A stretch of DNA of 64,000 nt from Pseudomonas sp. Au-Pse12 (GTDB taxonomy: Bacteria > Pseudomonadota > Gammaproteobacteria > Pseudomonadales > Pseudomonadaceae), in contig NZ_JAJTTH010000008.1 of NCBI RefSeq assembly GCF_021341665.1, forward strand, positions 124,001 to 188,000, written 5' to 3'. A program made the position numbers and the translations under genes. Below, in pieces: positions 1 to 8,919 of this stretch. The first letter of the stretch is position 1. Each line of letters starts with the position of its first letter. The notes beneath the pieces were generated by a model. It did no database searches and had not been told where the DNA came from. It worked only from the letters and a program-made list of their open reading frames with translations.

Positions 1-1285
1 GACTGATGCCCCAGTCGCGCAGGCGGAACTGGGTACGGGATTGGCCGAGGTTCTTCTTCAGCAGCGCCACTTCGATGGCATCGAATGCGCCGGGGAAGTC
101 CAGGCCATTGAACTCGCCGGAGTTGATCAGCTCGCCGTGTTCGCCGTAGGCGTCCTGCCAGGGAGCTGGAGTCTCATCGCCAGCGCTGGTGCGGACCACG
201 GCCTTGATCGGCAGGCTGTACTTGGTCGCGAATTCGAAGTCGCGCTCGTCGTGAGCCGGCACGGCCATGACTGCACCGTCGCCGTAGTGCATGAGCACGT
301 AGTTGGCCACCCAGACCGGGAGCTTCTCGCCGGTCAACGGGTGCTCGACGAACAGCGAGGTCGGCAGGCCCTTTTTCTCCTGGGTCGCCATGTCGGCTTC
401 GGCGACGCTGCCACCTTTGCATTCGGCGATGAAGGCCTGCAGCTCGGGGTTGTTCTGGGCCGCCAGGGTGGCCAGTGGGTGCTCGGCCGCCACGGCGACG
501 TAGGTCGCGCCCATCAGGGTGTCCGGACGGGTGGTGAAGACTTTCAGGGTGCCGGCTTCGCCGATGGACGCCTGGTCGTAGGGGAACTGCACTTCCATGC
601 CGCGCGACTTGCCGATCCAGTTGCGTTGCATGGTCTTGACCTGCTCGGGCCAGCCCGGCAAATCGTCGAGACTCTCCAGCAGCTCATCCGCGTAGGCGGT
701 GATCTTGAAGTAGTACATCGGGATTTCGCGCTTCTCGATCAGCGCGCCGGAACGCCAGCCGCGGCCGTCGATCACTTGTTCGTTGGCCAGCACGGTCTGG
801 TCGATAGGGTCCCAGTTCACGGTGCCGTTCTTGCGGTAGATCACGCCCTTTTCGAACAGGCGGGTAAACAGCCACTGTTCCCAGCGGTAGTAGTCCGGCT
901 TGCAGGTGGTGACTTCGCGGGACCAGTCCACCGCCAGCCCCAGGCTGCGCAGCTGGGTCTTCATGTAGGCGATGTTTTCGTAGGTCCACTTGGCGGGCGC
1001 CACGTTGTTCTTCATCGCGGCGTTTTCCGCCGGCATGCCGAAGGCGTCCCAACCCATGGGTTGCAGAACGTTCTTGCCTTGCATGCGCTGGTAGCGGGAA
1101 ATCACGTCGCCGATGGTGTAGTTGCGCACGTGCCCCATGTGTAGTTTGCCGCTGGGGTAAGGGAACATCGACAGGCAGTAGTACGTTTCCTTGCCTGGCT
1201 GTTCACTGACTTCAAAGGACTTTTGCTCGTCCCAGAACGACTGGGCGGCGGCTTCGATTTCGCGGGGCTGGTAGTGTTCGTGCAT
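1..1285 (-). CDS. leuS: Leucyl-tRNA synthetase, N-terminal part (truncated by window edge)
   Basis: Charges tRNA-Leu with leucine in the cytoplasm (class I synthetase). Reading leftward from the ATG at 1285, the protein begins MHEHYQPREIEAAAQSFWDE and carries the class I HIGH-type signature PYPSGKLHMGH followed by VRNYTIGDV and QPMGWDAFGMPAENAA, all typical of bacterial LeuRS. About 428 codons are present, ending in the RLRDWGIS region after the start of the editing-domain segment; the KMSKS motif and anticodon-binding domain lie outside the window. It is transcribed away from the small gene at 1546, so 1286-1545 is a divergent intergenic region. Confidence 0.97.
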   Translation of the reverse strand, partial: MHEHYQPREIEAAAQSFWDEQKSFEVSEQPGKETYYCLSMFPYPSGKLHMGHVRNYTIGDVISRYQRMQGKNVLQPMGWDAFGMPAENAAMKNNVAPAKWTYENIAYMKTQLRSLGLAVDWSREVTTCKPDYYRWEQWLFTRLFEKGVIYRKNGTVNWDPIDQTVLANEQVIDGRGWRSGALIEKREIPMYYFKITAYADELLESLDDLPGWPEQVKTMQRNWIGKSRGMEVQFPYDQASIGEAGTLKVFTTRPDTLMGATYVAVAAEHPLATLAAQNNPELQAFIAECKGGSVAEADMATQEKKGLPTSLFVEHPLTGEKLPVWVANYVLMHYGDGAVMAVPAHDERDFEFATKYSLPIKAVVRTSAGDETPAPWQDAYGEHGELINSGEFNGLDFPGAFDAIEVALLKKNLGQSRTQFRLRDWGIS

Positions 1286-1545
1286 GGCTACTTTTGTACT
1301 GAATAGGGGTGGCCTAATCCTCTTCAACGCAACCTCGGGTGGCGATGGCGCCAAATACGGCGTTTTTCAATGCCCGATGGAGCTGGAAGTGGAGTTACAG
1401 GAAGCGCCGTAGCATACATGACCGCGCTCTGCCGAGGGAAACCCTGATTGCTCGGGCGGGCCGTTGGTCGCGGCGGCGCGTTGCTTTCGGCTGTCCGACT
1501 AAGCTCAAAAAGGGGAGTGAGTCTTATCTTCGATGAGGTGAACGG
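1286..1545. other. Intergenic region between leuS and the small gene at 1546
   Basis: A 260-base divergent spacer. An open frame of 65 codons at 1339-1536 is present, but its product is arginine-rich with no recognisable domain, so I do not call it a gene. I see no convincing -35/-10 pair, terminator or operator. Confidence 0.4.
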
Positions 1546-1866
1546 ATGCTTGAATCGCAGCGAAAAGAAACAGAACCGGAGGTGTATGAACGGTTGCTGA
1601 ATCGACTGGCTCTGGCCCTGGACGCGGTCAAAACGGCGGATCGACTACGCAACGAGCGGCCTGTCGAGCTGGAACTGCGGGGTTTGAGCCGAGCAGAGTT
1701 CGAATTGATCAGGGCCTATCTGGCCCGTAACCAGCGTGAGATGCAGATCAATCCAGTGAGCAGCCTGCAAGCCCAGGACACGCCTTGTTCGGCCGAGATC
1801 ATTTGGTTGAAGGACCAGGCGCCGGTCAAGGCCGTGGCGAAAGCCCGATCCCAACAGTTCAAGTAG
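1546..1866 (+). CDS. Conserved hypothetical protein, 106 aa
   Basis: A small soluble protein starting MLESQRKETEPEVYERLL; a GAGGTGA Shine-Dalgarno-like sequence lies about 7 bases ahead of the ATG. It is predicted mostly helical and charged, with no signal peptide, membrane segment or recognised catalytic motif. It sits divergently from leuS, where pseudomonads usually carry an uncharacterised short gene. I do not recognise a family. Codon use looks like that of the flanking genes, which favours a real gene, but function is unknown. Confidence 0.6.
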   Translation: MLESQRKETEPEVYERLLNRLALALDAVKTADRLRNERPVELELRGLSRAEFELIRAYLARNQREMQINPVSSLQAQDTPCSAEIIWLKDQAPVKAVAKARSQQFK

Positions 1867-1993
1867 GTCCCAGGGCCCTTCATTGGGTTTGACGAGGTCG
1901 TTGCCGAGGGCCTCGAGAGCAAAAGTTCCTAGCGTTGGTTGTTGCTGGACAGGTATCCCCTTTAGGCTTCGGGCATCTTGTTGGAGATGCTCG

Positions 1994-2755
1994 ATGCCTT
2001 TTCGCTATTTCATCAAACAGTTACTGCTACCGCCCGGCATTCTCTTGCTGTTGCTGCTGCTTGCCTGGGGGTTGCGTCGTTCCCGGCCGCGGTTGGCGGG
2101 TTGGTGTTTCGCCTTCGGGGTGGGTGGTTTCTGGCTGATGAGCCTGCCGGTGGTGGTGGAATGGGGCGCGCGTGGGCTGGAGCGCCTGCCGCCTTTGCCG
2201 CAAAGCCAATGGGCGAGCCTGGCCGAGCAGGCGGATGCGATTGTGGTGTTGGGTTCGGGGCGCGAACGTGGCGACCCCGCCTGGGGTTCCGATCAGCCCA
2301 CCGGGGTGGGGCTGGAGCGCGAACGCTATGCGGCACGTCTGGCCAAGGCTTCAGGGCTGCCAGTGCTGACCAGCGGCGGCCTGCACTACGGTACGCCGCC
2401 CACTGAGGCGGCGTTGATGGCCGAGTCGCTGCTCAATGACTTCGCTGTCAGCGTGCGCTGGCAGGAAGGTCGCAGCCGTACCACTTGGGAGAATGCGCAG
2501 TTCAGTGCCGATGTTCTGTTGCCATTGGGGGTCAAGCGCGTGGTGGTAGTCACCCAGGCTTGGCACATGCCCCGTTCGGTCTGGAGTTTCGAGCATGCCG
2601 GGTTTGTCGTGGTGCCGGCGCCAGTGGGCTTTCTGGGCGTGGATAACGCCCGCCCGCTAGGGGGCTGGATGCCCGAATTCAAATCGATCTGGCAGAGTGG
2701 CCAGTTGCTCAATGAAGCCGTCGGGCAGTTGGGCTACCGGCTGTTCTATCGCTGA
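1994..2755 (+). CDS. YdcF/DUF218-family membrane-anchored envelope protein
   Basis: The 253-residue product has two hydrophobic helices near the N-terminus (about residues 10-30, leucine-rich, and 40-60), followed by a soluble DUF218/YdcF domain. The domain is recognisable from ADAIVVLGSGRE, the TSGG turn, ESLLNDF, SRTTWENA and VVVTQAWHMPRS. This is the SanA/ElyC/YdcF family, whose better-known members act in envelope or cell-wall homeostasis; the exact reaction is unknown. The ATG at 1994 is preferred because upstream in-frame starts encode arginine/cysteine-rich sequence before the membrane helix. It converges on lnt, separated by a hairpin at 2763-2789. Confidence 0.85.
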   Translation: MPFRYFIKQLLLPPGILLLLLLLAWGLRRSRPRLAGWCFAFGVGGFWLMSLPVVVEWGARGLERLPPLPQSQWASLAEQADAIVVLGSGRERGDPAWGSDQPTGVGLERERYAARLAKASGLPVLTSGGLHYGTPPTEAALMAESLLNDFAVSVRWQEGRSRTTWENAQFSADVLLPLGVKRVVVVTQAWHMPRSVWSFEHAGFVVVPAPVGFLGVDNARPLGGWMPEFKSIWQSGQLLNEAVGQLGYRLFYR

Positions 2756-2762
2756 TTGCCGC

Positions 2763-2789
2763 ACCGGCTCCCCGGGGTAGAGAGCCGGT
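2763..2789. terminator. Hairpin between convergent ydcF-like gene and lnt
   Basis: ACCGGCTC at 2763-2770 pairs perfectly with GAGCCGGT at 2782-2789. The stem merges into a REP-like GCCGGTTTGCCGGCG sequence. It has no long T-run, so it may be a bidirectional transcript-end structure or simply a REP half-element. Confidence 0.5.
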
Positions 2790-2805
2790 TTGCCGGCGCA
2801 GGTTC

Positions 2806-4341
2806 CTAGACGGTCTTGGCAATCCGGCTGGCCAGCAGCGCCCAGCCAAACAGCAGTACGCACAGCACCACCAGCGGCCATGAGCGCCATTGCAGATAAG
2901 GCGTCAGGTTGTGCATGGGCACCACTTCGCCATACAGGATGCCGCGTTCGAACTGTGGAATCTGCACGGTGATCTTGCCGAATGGGTCAATCAGGCCGGT
3001 GACGCCGTTGTTGGTCGCGCGGATCATCCAGCGCCCGGCTTCCAGGGCGCGCATCTGCGCCATCTGCAAGTGTTGCAGGGGGCCGATGGAGGTGCCGAAC
3101 CAGGTGTCGTTGCTGATGGTCAGCAACAGCTCGCTACGGGCCGAAAGGCCAGCCGCGAACTCGGGGTAGACCACTTCGTAGCAGATGAACGGTGCAATCT
3201 GATAGCCCTTGGCCTGCAACAGTGGCTGGTCGGCCGGGCCGCGGGCGAAGTCCGACATCGGCAGGTTGAAGAAGTCGATCAGGCCACGAAGCAGCTCCTG
3301 CAGGGGCACGTACTCGCCAAAGGGCACCAGCTTCTGCTTGAGGTAGGTGCCGTCCCCTTCGCCGGTCACGGTGATGCCGTTGAAGTAGCGTTTCTCATGG
3401 TGGACCAGCTCGCGTACCGGAACGCCAGTGATCAGGGCGGAATGACGATCGGCGGCGAAGTTGCCCATCATCGTCAGGTAGCCTTCGGCAGATTCCTTGA
3501 GCACCGGTACTGCGGTCTCTGGCCAGACCAGCAGGTCCACGCGCTTGCTGCGAAAACTCATGTCGCGGTACAGCGCCAGTTGGGCATTGAGCTCGGCCGG
3601 GTCCCATTTCATGCTCTGTTCGATGTTGCCTTGGATGGCGGCAACCGACAGCGGCTCTCCGGCCGGGCTGGTCCAGGCGTGACCTTTCAGGGCCAGGCCT
3701 GCGACCCAGGGGGCTGCCAGCAGTATCAGGCCGGCAACGATGAACCCTTTGCGCCCGGCCTTGATCAGCCGCGGCAGGTTGTAGAGCAGGGCTGCGGTGA
3801 GTGCCAGGGAGAAGGAAATCAGCCAGATGCCGCCCAATGGGGCGAGCCCGGCCAAGGGGCCGTCCAGCTGGCTGTAGCCGGAATACAGCCAGGGAAAGCC
3901 GGTGAGGAACCAGCCGCGAAAGGCTTCCTGCCCCAACCATAGGGCGGCGAATGCCAGGGCGTCCGCCAGTGGTGCTTCGTTGCGCCGCAACCAGCGGGCC
4001 CAGAGCCAGGCAGGTAGCGCGAAAAACCAGGCGATCGCAGCGATAAAGGCCAGCATCAGCAGGCCGGCGAGCAGGGCCGAGGCGCCACCGTAGGTATGGA
4101 TGCTGACATAGATCCAGCTGGTGCCGGCGCCGAACAGGCCGAAGCCGAAGCACCAGCCGCGACCCAGCGCCTGGCGCGGTGTCAGCTCGCGCAGCCCGGC
4201 GTAGAACAGACCCACGGCCAGCAGTGCCAGAGGCCAGATGTCATAGGGGGCCAGGGCCAGGGTGGTGATGGCGCCGGCGACCAAGGCCAGCAGGTTGCCG
4301 GACCATCCGGGGCGGGTTGAGCGCTGCAAGAGGCGTTTCAT
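2806..4341 (-). CDS. lnt: Apolipoprotein N-acyltransferase
   Basis: Adds the third acyl chain to the N-terminal cysteine of lipoproteins in the inner membrane, the last step of lipoprotein maturation. The 511-residue length is standard. The N-terminal ~210 residues form several hydrophobic helices. The nitrilase-like periplasmic domain follows, with the expected catalytic contexts: VWPETAVPV (Glu), KQKLVPFGEYVPL (Lys) and APFICYEVVYPE (Cys). A last C-terminal helix (WPLVVLCVLLFGWALLAS) anchors the protein. It lies downstream of corC on the same strand, as in many gammaproteobacteria, but a large inverted repeat separates them. Confidence 0.97.
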   Translation of the reverse strand: MKRLLQRSTRPGWSGNLLALVAGAITTLALAPYDIWPLALLAVGLFYAGLRELTPRQALGRGWCFGFGLFGAGTSWIYVSIHTYGGASALLAGLLMLAFIAAIAWFFALPAWLWARWLRRNEAPLADALAFAALWLGQEAFRGWFLTGFPWLYSGYSQLDGPLAGLAPLGGIWLISFSLALTAALLYNLPRLIKAGRKGFIVAGLILLAAPWVAGLALKGHAWTSPAGEPLSVAAIQGNIEQSMKWDPAELNAQLALYRDMSFRSKRVDLLVWPETAVPVLKESAEGYLTMMGNFAADRHSALITGVPVRELVHHEKRYFNGITVTGEGDGTYLKQKLVPFGEYVPLQELLRGLIDFFNLPMSDFARGPADQPLLQAKGYQIAPFICYEVVYPEFAAGLSARSELLLTISNDTWFGTSIGPLQHLQMAQMRALEAGRWMIRATNNGVTGLIDPFGKITVQIPQFERGILYGEVVPMHNLTPYLQWRSWPLVVLCVLLFGWALLASRIAKTV

Positions 4342-4438
4342 CAGCTCTTTCCTGTGTCATGCCGGGTGAGGCACAAGGAGAATGGTTGGGTTGATTCAGA
4401 TGAGCGTCGAGTTCCGCAGCGCTGTCCGTCCGAGGCGT

Positions 4439-4498
4439 CCCCGCGCTCTATCGCCTGAGGCCGGGTTAGCAGCCTCAAAGCGATGTCGCGGAGCGGGG
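4439..4498. repeat. Large imperfect inverted repeat between lnt and corC
   Basis: Three nested complementary blocks: CCCCGC with GCGGGG at the ends, TATCGC with GCGATG inside, and CTGAGGC with GCCTCA around a loop of about 10 bases. There is no T-run on either strand, so it is not a classic intrinsic terminator. It could stabilise the corC 3' end or be a REP-class element. Confidence 0.6.
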
Positions 4499-4519
4499 GA
4501 GGGCAGATGACCCGTTTCC

Positions 4520-5359
4520 TCAGCGGGAAATCGGGGTCAGGCGCAGCAGATGAATCCGCCGGCTGTCGGCGTTGAGCACGCGGAAGCGATAGGTGCCGAT
4601 TTCAGTGATTTCGTTGCGTTTTGGCAAGTGACCGAAAGCACTCATCACCAGGCCGCCCACGGTATCGAATTCGTCATCGGAGAAGTCGCTGTCGAAAAAC
4701 TCGTTGAAGTTCTCGATCGGCGTCAGCGCCTTGATCAGGAAGTCGCCGCTGGGCAGCGGTTTGATGTAGCTGTCTTCCTCGACGTCATGCTCGTCCTCGA
4801 TGTCGCCGACGATCTGTTCCAGCACGTCTTCGATGGTCACCAGGCCCGCCACTCCGCCGTATTCGTCGATGACGATGGCCATGTGGTTATGGTTGGCGCG
4901 GAACTCGCGCAGCAGCACGTTCAGGCGCTTGGACTCGGGGACGAAGGTCGCCGGGCGCAGCAGGTCCTTGATGTTGAAGCTGTCGCCGTTCTCCTTGAGG
5001 ATCAGCGGCAGCAGGTCCTTGGCCAGCAGGACGCCCATCACGTCGTCATGGCTTTCGCCGATCACCGGGTAGCGCGAGTGCGCGGAGTCGATGACCGCGG
5101 GCAGGAACTCCCGGGGAGTCTGGGTCGCCTTGATGCTGATCATCTGCGAGCGTGGAACCATGATGTCCCGGACTTGCAGGTCAGCCACCTGGATGGCGCC
5201 TTCGACGATGGCCAGCGCTTCGCTGTCCAGCAATTTGTTCTGATGGGCTTCGCGCAGCAGCTCCAGCAGCTCCTGGCGGTTTTTCGGCTCATGGGCAAAA
5301 GCCTGGGTCAGTTTGCCCAGCCATGACTTTTGCCCGTTGCTCGATCGATCTTCGCTCAT
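4520..5359 (-). CDS. corC: CorC/YbeX family CBS-domain protein
   Basis: A 279-residue soluble member of the HlyC/CorC family, linked genetically to Mg/Co homeostasis and, through its gene neighbourhood, to ribosome maturation. It has a helical N-terminus, a CBS pair at about residues 65-190 (VRDIMVPRSQM, SRYPVIGESHDDVMGVL, MAIVIDEYGGVAGLVTIEDV) and the C-terminal transporter-associated domain (EFDTVGGLVMSAFGHLPKRNE). There is no DUF21 membrane domain, as expected for CorC. It is in the same orientation as ybeY and phoH, about 40 bases downstream of ybeY, consistent with one operon. Confidence 0.95.
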   Translation of the reverse strand: MSEDRSSNGQKSWLGKLTQAFAHEPKNRQELLELLREAHQNKLLDSEALAIVEGAIQVADLQVRDIMVPRSQMISIKATQTPREFLPAVIDSAHSRYPVIGESHDDVMGVLLAKDLLPLILKENGDSFNIKDLLRPATFVPESKRLNVLLREFRANHNHMAIVIDEYGGVAGLVTIEDVLEQIVGDIEDEHDVEEDSYIKPLPSGDFLIKALTPIENFNEFFDSDFSDDEFDTVGGLVMSAFGHLPKRNEITEIGTYRFRVLNADSRRIHLLRLTPISR

Positions 5360-5401
5360 AGCGATTGCTCTGAATCCTTGGTTGTTACAGGGGGTTGTTG
5401 A

Positions 5402-5860
5402 TCAGCTTTCGTCGTCTGCATACGGGTCAGGATGACCCAGTTCTGCAAGCAACGTTCGTTCCAGTGCTTCCATTTCTTCGGCTTCATCGTCATCTATATG
5501 GTCGTAACCCAGCAGATGCAAGCAGCCGTGAATCACCAGATGGGCCCAGTGGGCTTGAAGTTCCTTGCCTTGTTCGGCCGCTTCACGCTCGACCACCGCA
5601 ATGCAGATAACCAGGTCCCCCAACAGCGGGATATCCAGCAGCTCATCCGGCACGTCGGCAGGAAATGACAGCACATTGGTGGCGTAATCTTTATGACGCC
5701 AGGTGTGGTTCAGCTCACGCCCCTCTGCTTCGTCCACCAGGCGGATGGTCAGTTCCGAATCGGCTGTGCGCTGGCGCAGGGCCAGCTCGCACCACTGGCG
5801 GAATTGTTCATCGCTGGGGGCCGGCTGTTGGCTGGCGCGCTGCAGGTCAAGCTCAAGCAT
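5402..5860 (-). CDS. ybeY: Endoribonuclease YbeY (rRNA maturation factor)
   Basis: Single-strand-specific metallo-endoribonuclease involved in 16S rRNA 3'-end processing and 70S quality control. The 152-residue product carries the family zinc motif HGCLHLLGYDH near residues 113-123 and the NVLSFP motif. I chose the ATG at 5860: longer in-frame extensions run into phoH and read as arginine/proline-rich sequence. The start overlaps the phoH stop by 8 bases, so translational coupling is likely. The C-terminus is acidic (LGHPDPYADDES). Confidence 0.95.
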   Translation of the reverse strand: MLELDLQRASQQPAPSDEQFRQWCELALRQRTADSELTIRLVDEAEGRELNHTWRHKDYATNVLSFPADVPDELLDIPLLGDLVICIAVVEREAAEQGKELQAHWAHLVIHGCLHLLGYDHIDDDEAEEMEALERTLLAELGHPDPYADDES

Positions 5861-6872
5861 CGTGGCGGTTGCCTCGGTCGGCGGAAGCCTTGGCGGCCTC
5901 GTCGGCGGCACGCAGTTCGAAGCGCTCGTAGGCTTCGACGATGCGTTGCACCAGCGGGTGGCGCACCACGTCCTTGGGCATGAAGTGAGTGAAGCTGATA
6001 CCGGGCACATCCTTGAGCACGTTGATCACGTGGGCCAGGCCGGACTTGGTGCCCTTGGGCAGGTCGACCTGGGTGATGTCGCCGGTGATCACAGCGGTGG
6101 AGCCGAAACCGATCCGGGTGAGGAACATCTTCATCTGTTCCACGGTGGTGTTCTGGCTTTCATCGAGGATGATGAAGCTGTTGTTCAAGGTGCGGCCGCG
6201 CATGTAGGCCAGGGGGGCGATCTCGATGACCTGGCGCTCGATCAGCTTGGCCACGTGTTCAAAGCCGAGCATTTCATACAGGGCGTCGTACAGCGGGCGC
6301 AGGTACGGGTCGATCTTCTGGGCCAGGTCGCCGGGCAGGAAGCCAAGTTTTTCGCCCGCTTCCACCGCAGGGCGCACCAGCAGGATGCGGCGCACCTGCT
6401 CACGTTCCAGGGCATCCACGGCGCAGGCTACCGCCAGGTAGGTCTTGCCGGTACCGGCCGGGCCAATGCCGAAGTTGATGTCGTTGCCGAGGATTTCTTT
6501 GACGTAGCGCTGCTGATTCAGGCCGCGAGGGCGAATCATGCCTTTCTTGGTACGCAGGGCTACGGCGGCATCGGCCACCGAGGGGTTGTCCAGCTCTTCC
6601 ACGGCAGATTCCTGCAAGAACAGGTGCACCAGGTCCGGCGACAGCTCGGTGCCCTTGGTTTCCCGATAGAGGCGGCGCAGGAGGTTTTCCGCGGAGGTGG
6701 TTTGCTTGGGTTCGCCAATCAGTTCGAACTGATTGCCGCGGTTGCGGATCTCGATCGTCAGGCGCTGTTCGATCAAGCGCAAATGCTCGTCGAATTGCCC
6801 GCACAGATTGGCGAAGCGGCGAGCCTCGAATGGTTCGAGGATGAAACGATGAGGTTCTATGGGTGCGTTCAA
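5853..6872 (-). CDS. phoH: PhoH-like ATPase/RNA-binding protein (YbeZ)
   Basis: A 339-residue PhoH-family P-loop protein, a partner of YbeY in RNA maturation. Walker A is GPAGTGKTYLA (about residue 140) and Walker B is FIILDESQNTT (about residue 230); an N-terminal KH-like region (QRLTIEIRNRGNQFEL) precedes them. Translation appears to begin at a TTG codon (6872-6870), giving MNAPIEPHRFILEPFE; no strong Shine-Dalgarno is visible. It is the first gene of the phoH-ybeY-corC cluster, separated from miaB by a REP element. Confidence 0.93.
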   Translation of the reverse strand: MNAPIEPHRFILEPFEARRFANLCGQFDEHLRLIEQRLTIEIRNRGNQFELIGEPKQTTSAENLLRRLYRETKGTELSPDLVHLFLQESAVEELDNPSVADAAVALRTKKGMIRPRGLNQQRYVKEILGNDINFGIGPAGTGKTYLAVACAVDALEREQVRRILLVRPAVEAGEKLGFLPGDLAQKIDPYLRPLYDALYEMLGFEHVAKLIERQVIEIAPLAYMRGRTLNNSFIILDESQNTTVEQMKMFLTRIGFGSTAVITGDITQVDLPKGTKSGLAHVINVLKDVPGISFTHFMPKDVVRHPLVQRIVEAYERFELRAADEAAKASADRGNRHDA

Positions 6873-6977
6873 GGTCGTTTTTAGCCGCCCAACGGCAATT
6901 AAGATGGGTTCAAGGATAACGCCAGCGGCCTGGGTGCGAAAGCTCTTATGCGGCGTAATGACTGTCAGGGCTTTCCC

Positions 6978-7042
6978 GTAGGAAGCGGCTTGCTGGCGAA
7001 GGGGGGGCTTGGAGGTCTCTTCGCTGGCAAGCCAGTTCCTGC
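6978..7042. repeat. REP palindrome pair between phoH and miaB
   Basis: GTAGGAAGCGGCTTGCTGG at 6978 onward is mirrored by CTTCGCTGGCAAGCCAGTTC around 7019-7042, a head-to-head Pseudomonas REP pair with a G-rich spacer. It falls in the miaB-phoH gap and may act as the transcript end of miaB. Confidence 0.75.
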
Positions 7043-7055
7043 GCGATTTCAGTTG

Positions 7056-8384
7056 TTATGCCAGTAGCGAACCGCGCAGTGAGTGGGGCTGCGCCGAATC
7101 GATGTGCACGTCGGCGAACTGACCGATCAGTGTGGGATCGTCGCAGCGGAAGTTGACGATCCGGTTGTTCTCGGTACGCCCCTGCAGTTCGCCCGGGTCT
7201 TTCTTCGAGTAGTCGGTCACCAGGATGCGCTGGGTCGAGCCGACCATTTGTCGGCTGATTTCAAACCCCTGCTGGTTTAGGCGGTGCTGCAGGGCATTGA
7301 GCCGCTCCTTCTTCACGGCCTCCGGTGTTTCGTCGGCCAGGTCGGCAGCGGGTGTTCCCGGCCGCTGGCTGTAGACGAAGGAGTAGGAGAAGTCGAAGCC
7401 GACGTCTTCGATCAGTTTCATGGTCTGCTGGAAGTCCTTTTCGGTTTCCCCGGGGAAGCCGACGATGAAGTCCGAGCTGATGCAGATCCCCGGCACCGCC
7501 GCGCGCAACTTGCGCAGCTTGGACTTGTACTCCAAGGCGGTGTGATTGCGTTTCATCGCTGCCAGGATCCGGTCCGAGCCGGATTGCACCGGCAAATGCA
7601 GGTGTTTCACCAGTTCCGGCACTTCTGCGTGCGCCTGGATCAGGCTGTCGGAGAACTCCAGAGGGTGCGAGGTGGTGTAGCGAATCCGCTCGATGCCATC
7701 GACAGCGGCAACCACGCGGATCAGCTCGGCCAGGTCGGCCATGCGTCCGTCGTGGGTCTGGCCGCGGTAGCCGTTGACGTTCTGGCCCAGCAGGGTCACC
7801 TCGCGGACGCCGTTTTCCGCCAAGTGGATGATCTCCGCGATGACGTCGTCAAACGGGCGGCTGACCTCTTCGCCGCGGGTGTAGGGCACGACGCAGAAGG
7901 TGCAGTACTTGCTGCAGCCTTCCATCACCGAGACGTAGGCGCTGGGGCCGTCGATGCGCGGTTCGGGCAGGTGGTCGAACTTTTCGATTTCCGGGAACGA
8001 GACATCCACTTGCGGCAGCTTGGTGAGGCGCGCAACGTCGATCATTTCCGGCAGGCGGTGCAGGGTCTGTGGGCCAAAGACCACGTCCACATAGGGTGCA
8101 CGGTCGCGGATGGCCGCGCCTTCCTGGCTGGCCACGCAGCCGCCGACGGCAATCACCATGTCCGGGTTGGCCAGTTTCAGTTCGCGCCAGCGTCCGAGCT
8201 GGGAATACACCCGGTCCTGGGCGCGTTCGCGGATCGAGCAGGTGTTGAGCAGGATGACATCCGCATCCTCGGCACGTGCAGTGACTTCCAGGGCCTGATG
8301 TTCACCCAGCAGATCCACCATGCGCGAGCTGTCGTACTCGTTCATCTGGCAGCCGTGGGTTTCGATGTAAAGCTTCTTGGCCAT
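7056..8384 (-). CDS. miaB: tRNA-2-methylthio-N6-dimethylallyladenosine synthase
   Basis: Radical-SAM methylthiotransferase that adds the 2-methylthio group to i6A37 of tRNAs. The 442-residue product starts MAKKLYIETHGCQMNEYDS, the classic N-terminal UPF0004 domain with three cluster-binding cysteines. The radical-SAM motif CSKYCTFCVVPYTRG lies at about residue 155. The TRAM domain is at the end (GSTQRILVTDYSKKDPGELQGRTENNRIVNF). An upstream in-frame ATG at 8438 would add 18 residues; 8384 matches the family start. Confidence 0.97.
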   Translation of the reverse strand: MAKKLYIETHGCQMNEYDSSRMVDLLGEHQALEVTARAEDADVILLNTCSIRERAQDRVYSQLGRWRELKLANPDMVIAVGGCVASQEGAAIRDRAPYVDVVFGPQTLHRLPEMIDVARLTKLPQVDVSFPEIEKFDHLPEPRIDGPSAYVSVMEGCSKYCTFCVVPYTRGEEVSRPFDDVIAEIIHLAENGVREVTLLGQNVNGYRGQTHDGRMADLAELIRVVAAVDGIERIRYTTSHPLEFSDSLIQAHAEVPELVKHLHLPVQSGSDRILAAMKRNHTALEYKSKLRKLRAAVPGICISSDFIVGFPGETEKDFQQTMKLIEDVGFDFSYSFVYSQRPGTPAADLADETPEAVKKERLNALQHRLNQQGFEISRQMVGSTQRILVTDYSKKDPGELQGRTENNRIVNFRCDDPTLIGQFADVHIDSAQPHSLRGSLLA

Positions 8385-8450
8385 GGACCTCGGTCTCACG
8401 TGATTCAAAGAACCGCGCATTATAGGGTCCATGCCCACAGGTTCCTAGGG

Positions 8451-8477
8451 TTGTGCATCGGGTAGCTATGCTATAGT
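8451..8477 (+). promoter_or_regulatory. Possible sigma-70 promoter for the DUF1820 gene
   Basis: TTGTGC at 8451-8456 and TATAGT at 8472-8477 are separated by 15 bases, slightly short spacing. It lies about 40 bases ahead of the ATG at 8519, in the divergent miaB/DUF1820 gap. Confidence 0.4.
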
Positions 8478-8518
8478 TCGCGCCCTATTTTTGTCCCCCG
8501 ATGTGTTACCCGCCCGCC

Positions 8519-8845
8519 ATGACCAAACGTGAAGCTCCAATCTACAAGGTGATTTTCCTCAACCAGGGCCAGGTGTTCGAAATGTACGCCAAGCAGATCT
8601 ATCAGAGTGATCTGTGGGGCTTCCTGGAAGTGGAAGAGTTCGTCTTTGGCGAGCGCACGCAAGTGGTCGTCGATCCGAGCGAGGAAAAGCTCAAGGCTCA
8701 GTTCGAAGGTGTGGTGCGCAGCTTTGTGCCGATGCATTCGATCGTGCGCATCGATGAGGTCGAGCGCCTGGGGACGCCGAAGATCAGCGAGGCTCGCGGG
8801 GTGAGCAACGTCATGCCATTTCCGATGCCAATGCCGGAAAAGTAA
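8519..8845 (+). CDS. DUF1820 family protein
   Basis: A 108-residue cytoplasmic protein (MTKREAPIYKVIFLNQGQVFEMYAKQ...) matching the DUF1820 pattern: an N-terminal VIFLNQG strand, the GFLEVEEFVFGE segment and VDPSEEKLKAQFEGV, ending in a proline/methionine-rich tail. The family is conserved in gammaproteobacteria with no known reaction; the neighbourhood (miaB, hemL) is housekeeping. An in-frame ATG 18 bases upstream is less likely. Confidence 0.88.
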   Translation: MTKREAPIYKVIFLNQGQVFEMYAKQIYQSDLWGFLEVEEFVFGERTQVVVDPSEEKLKAQFEGVVRSFVPMHSIVRIDEVERLGTPKISEARGVSNVMPFPMPMPEK

Positions 8846-8919
8846 GCCGGGTCGGCAACTTCACGCAGAAGCCGGTTCGAGTGTGGGGGCAGGCTTGCCA
8901 GCGAAGGGCATGAAAGCGT

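Noticed and set aside
1339..1536. 65-codon open frame upstream of the 106-aa gene
   Set aside because: Arginine-rich product, no ribosome site and no family; probably chance.
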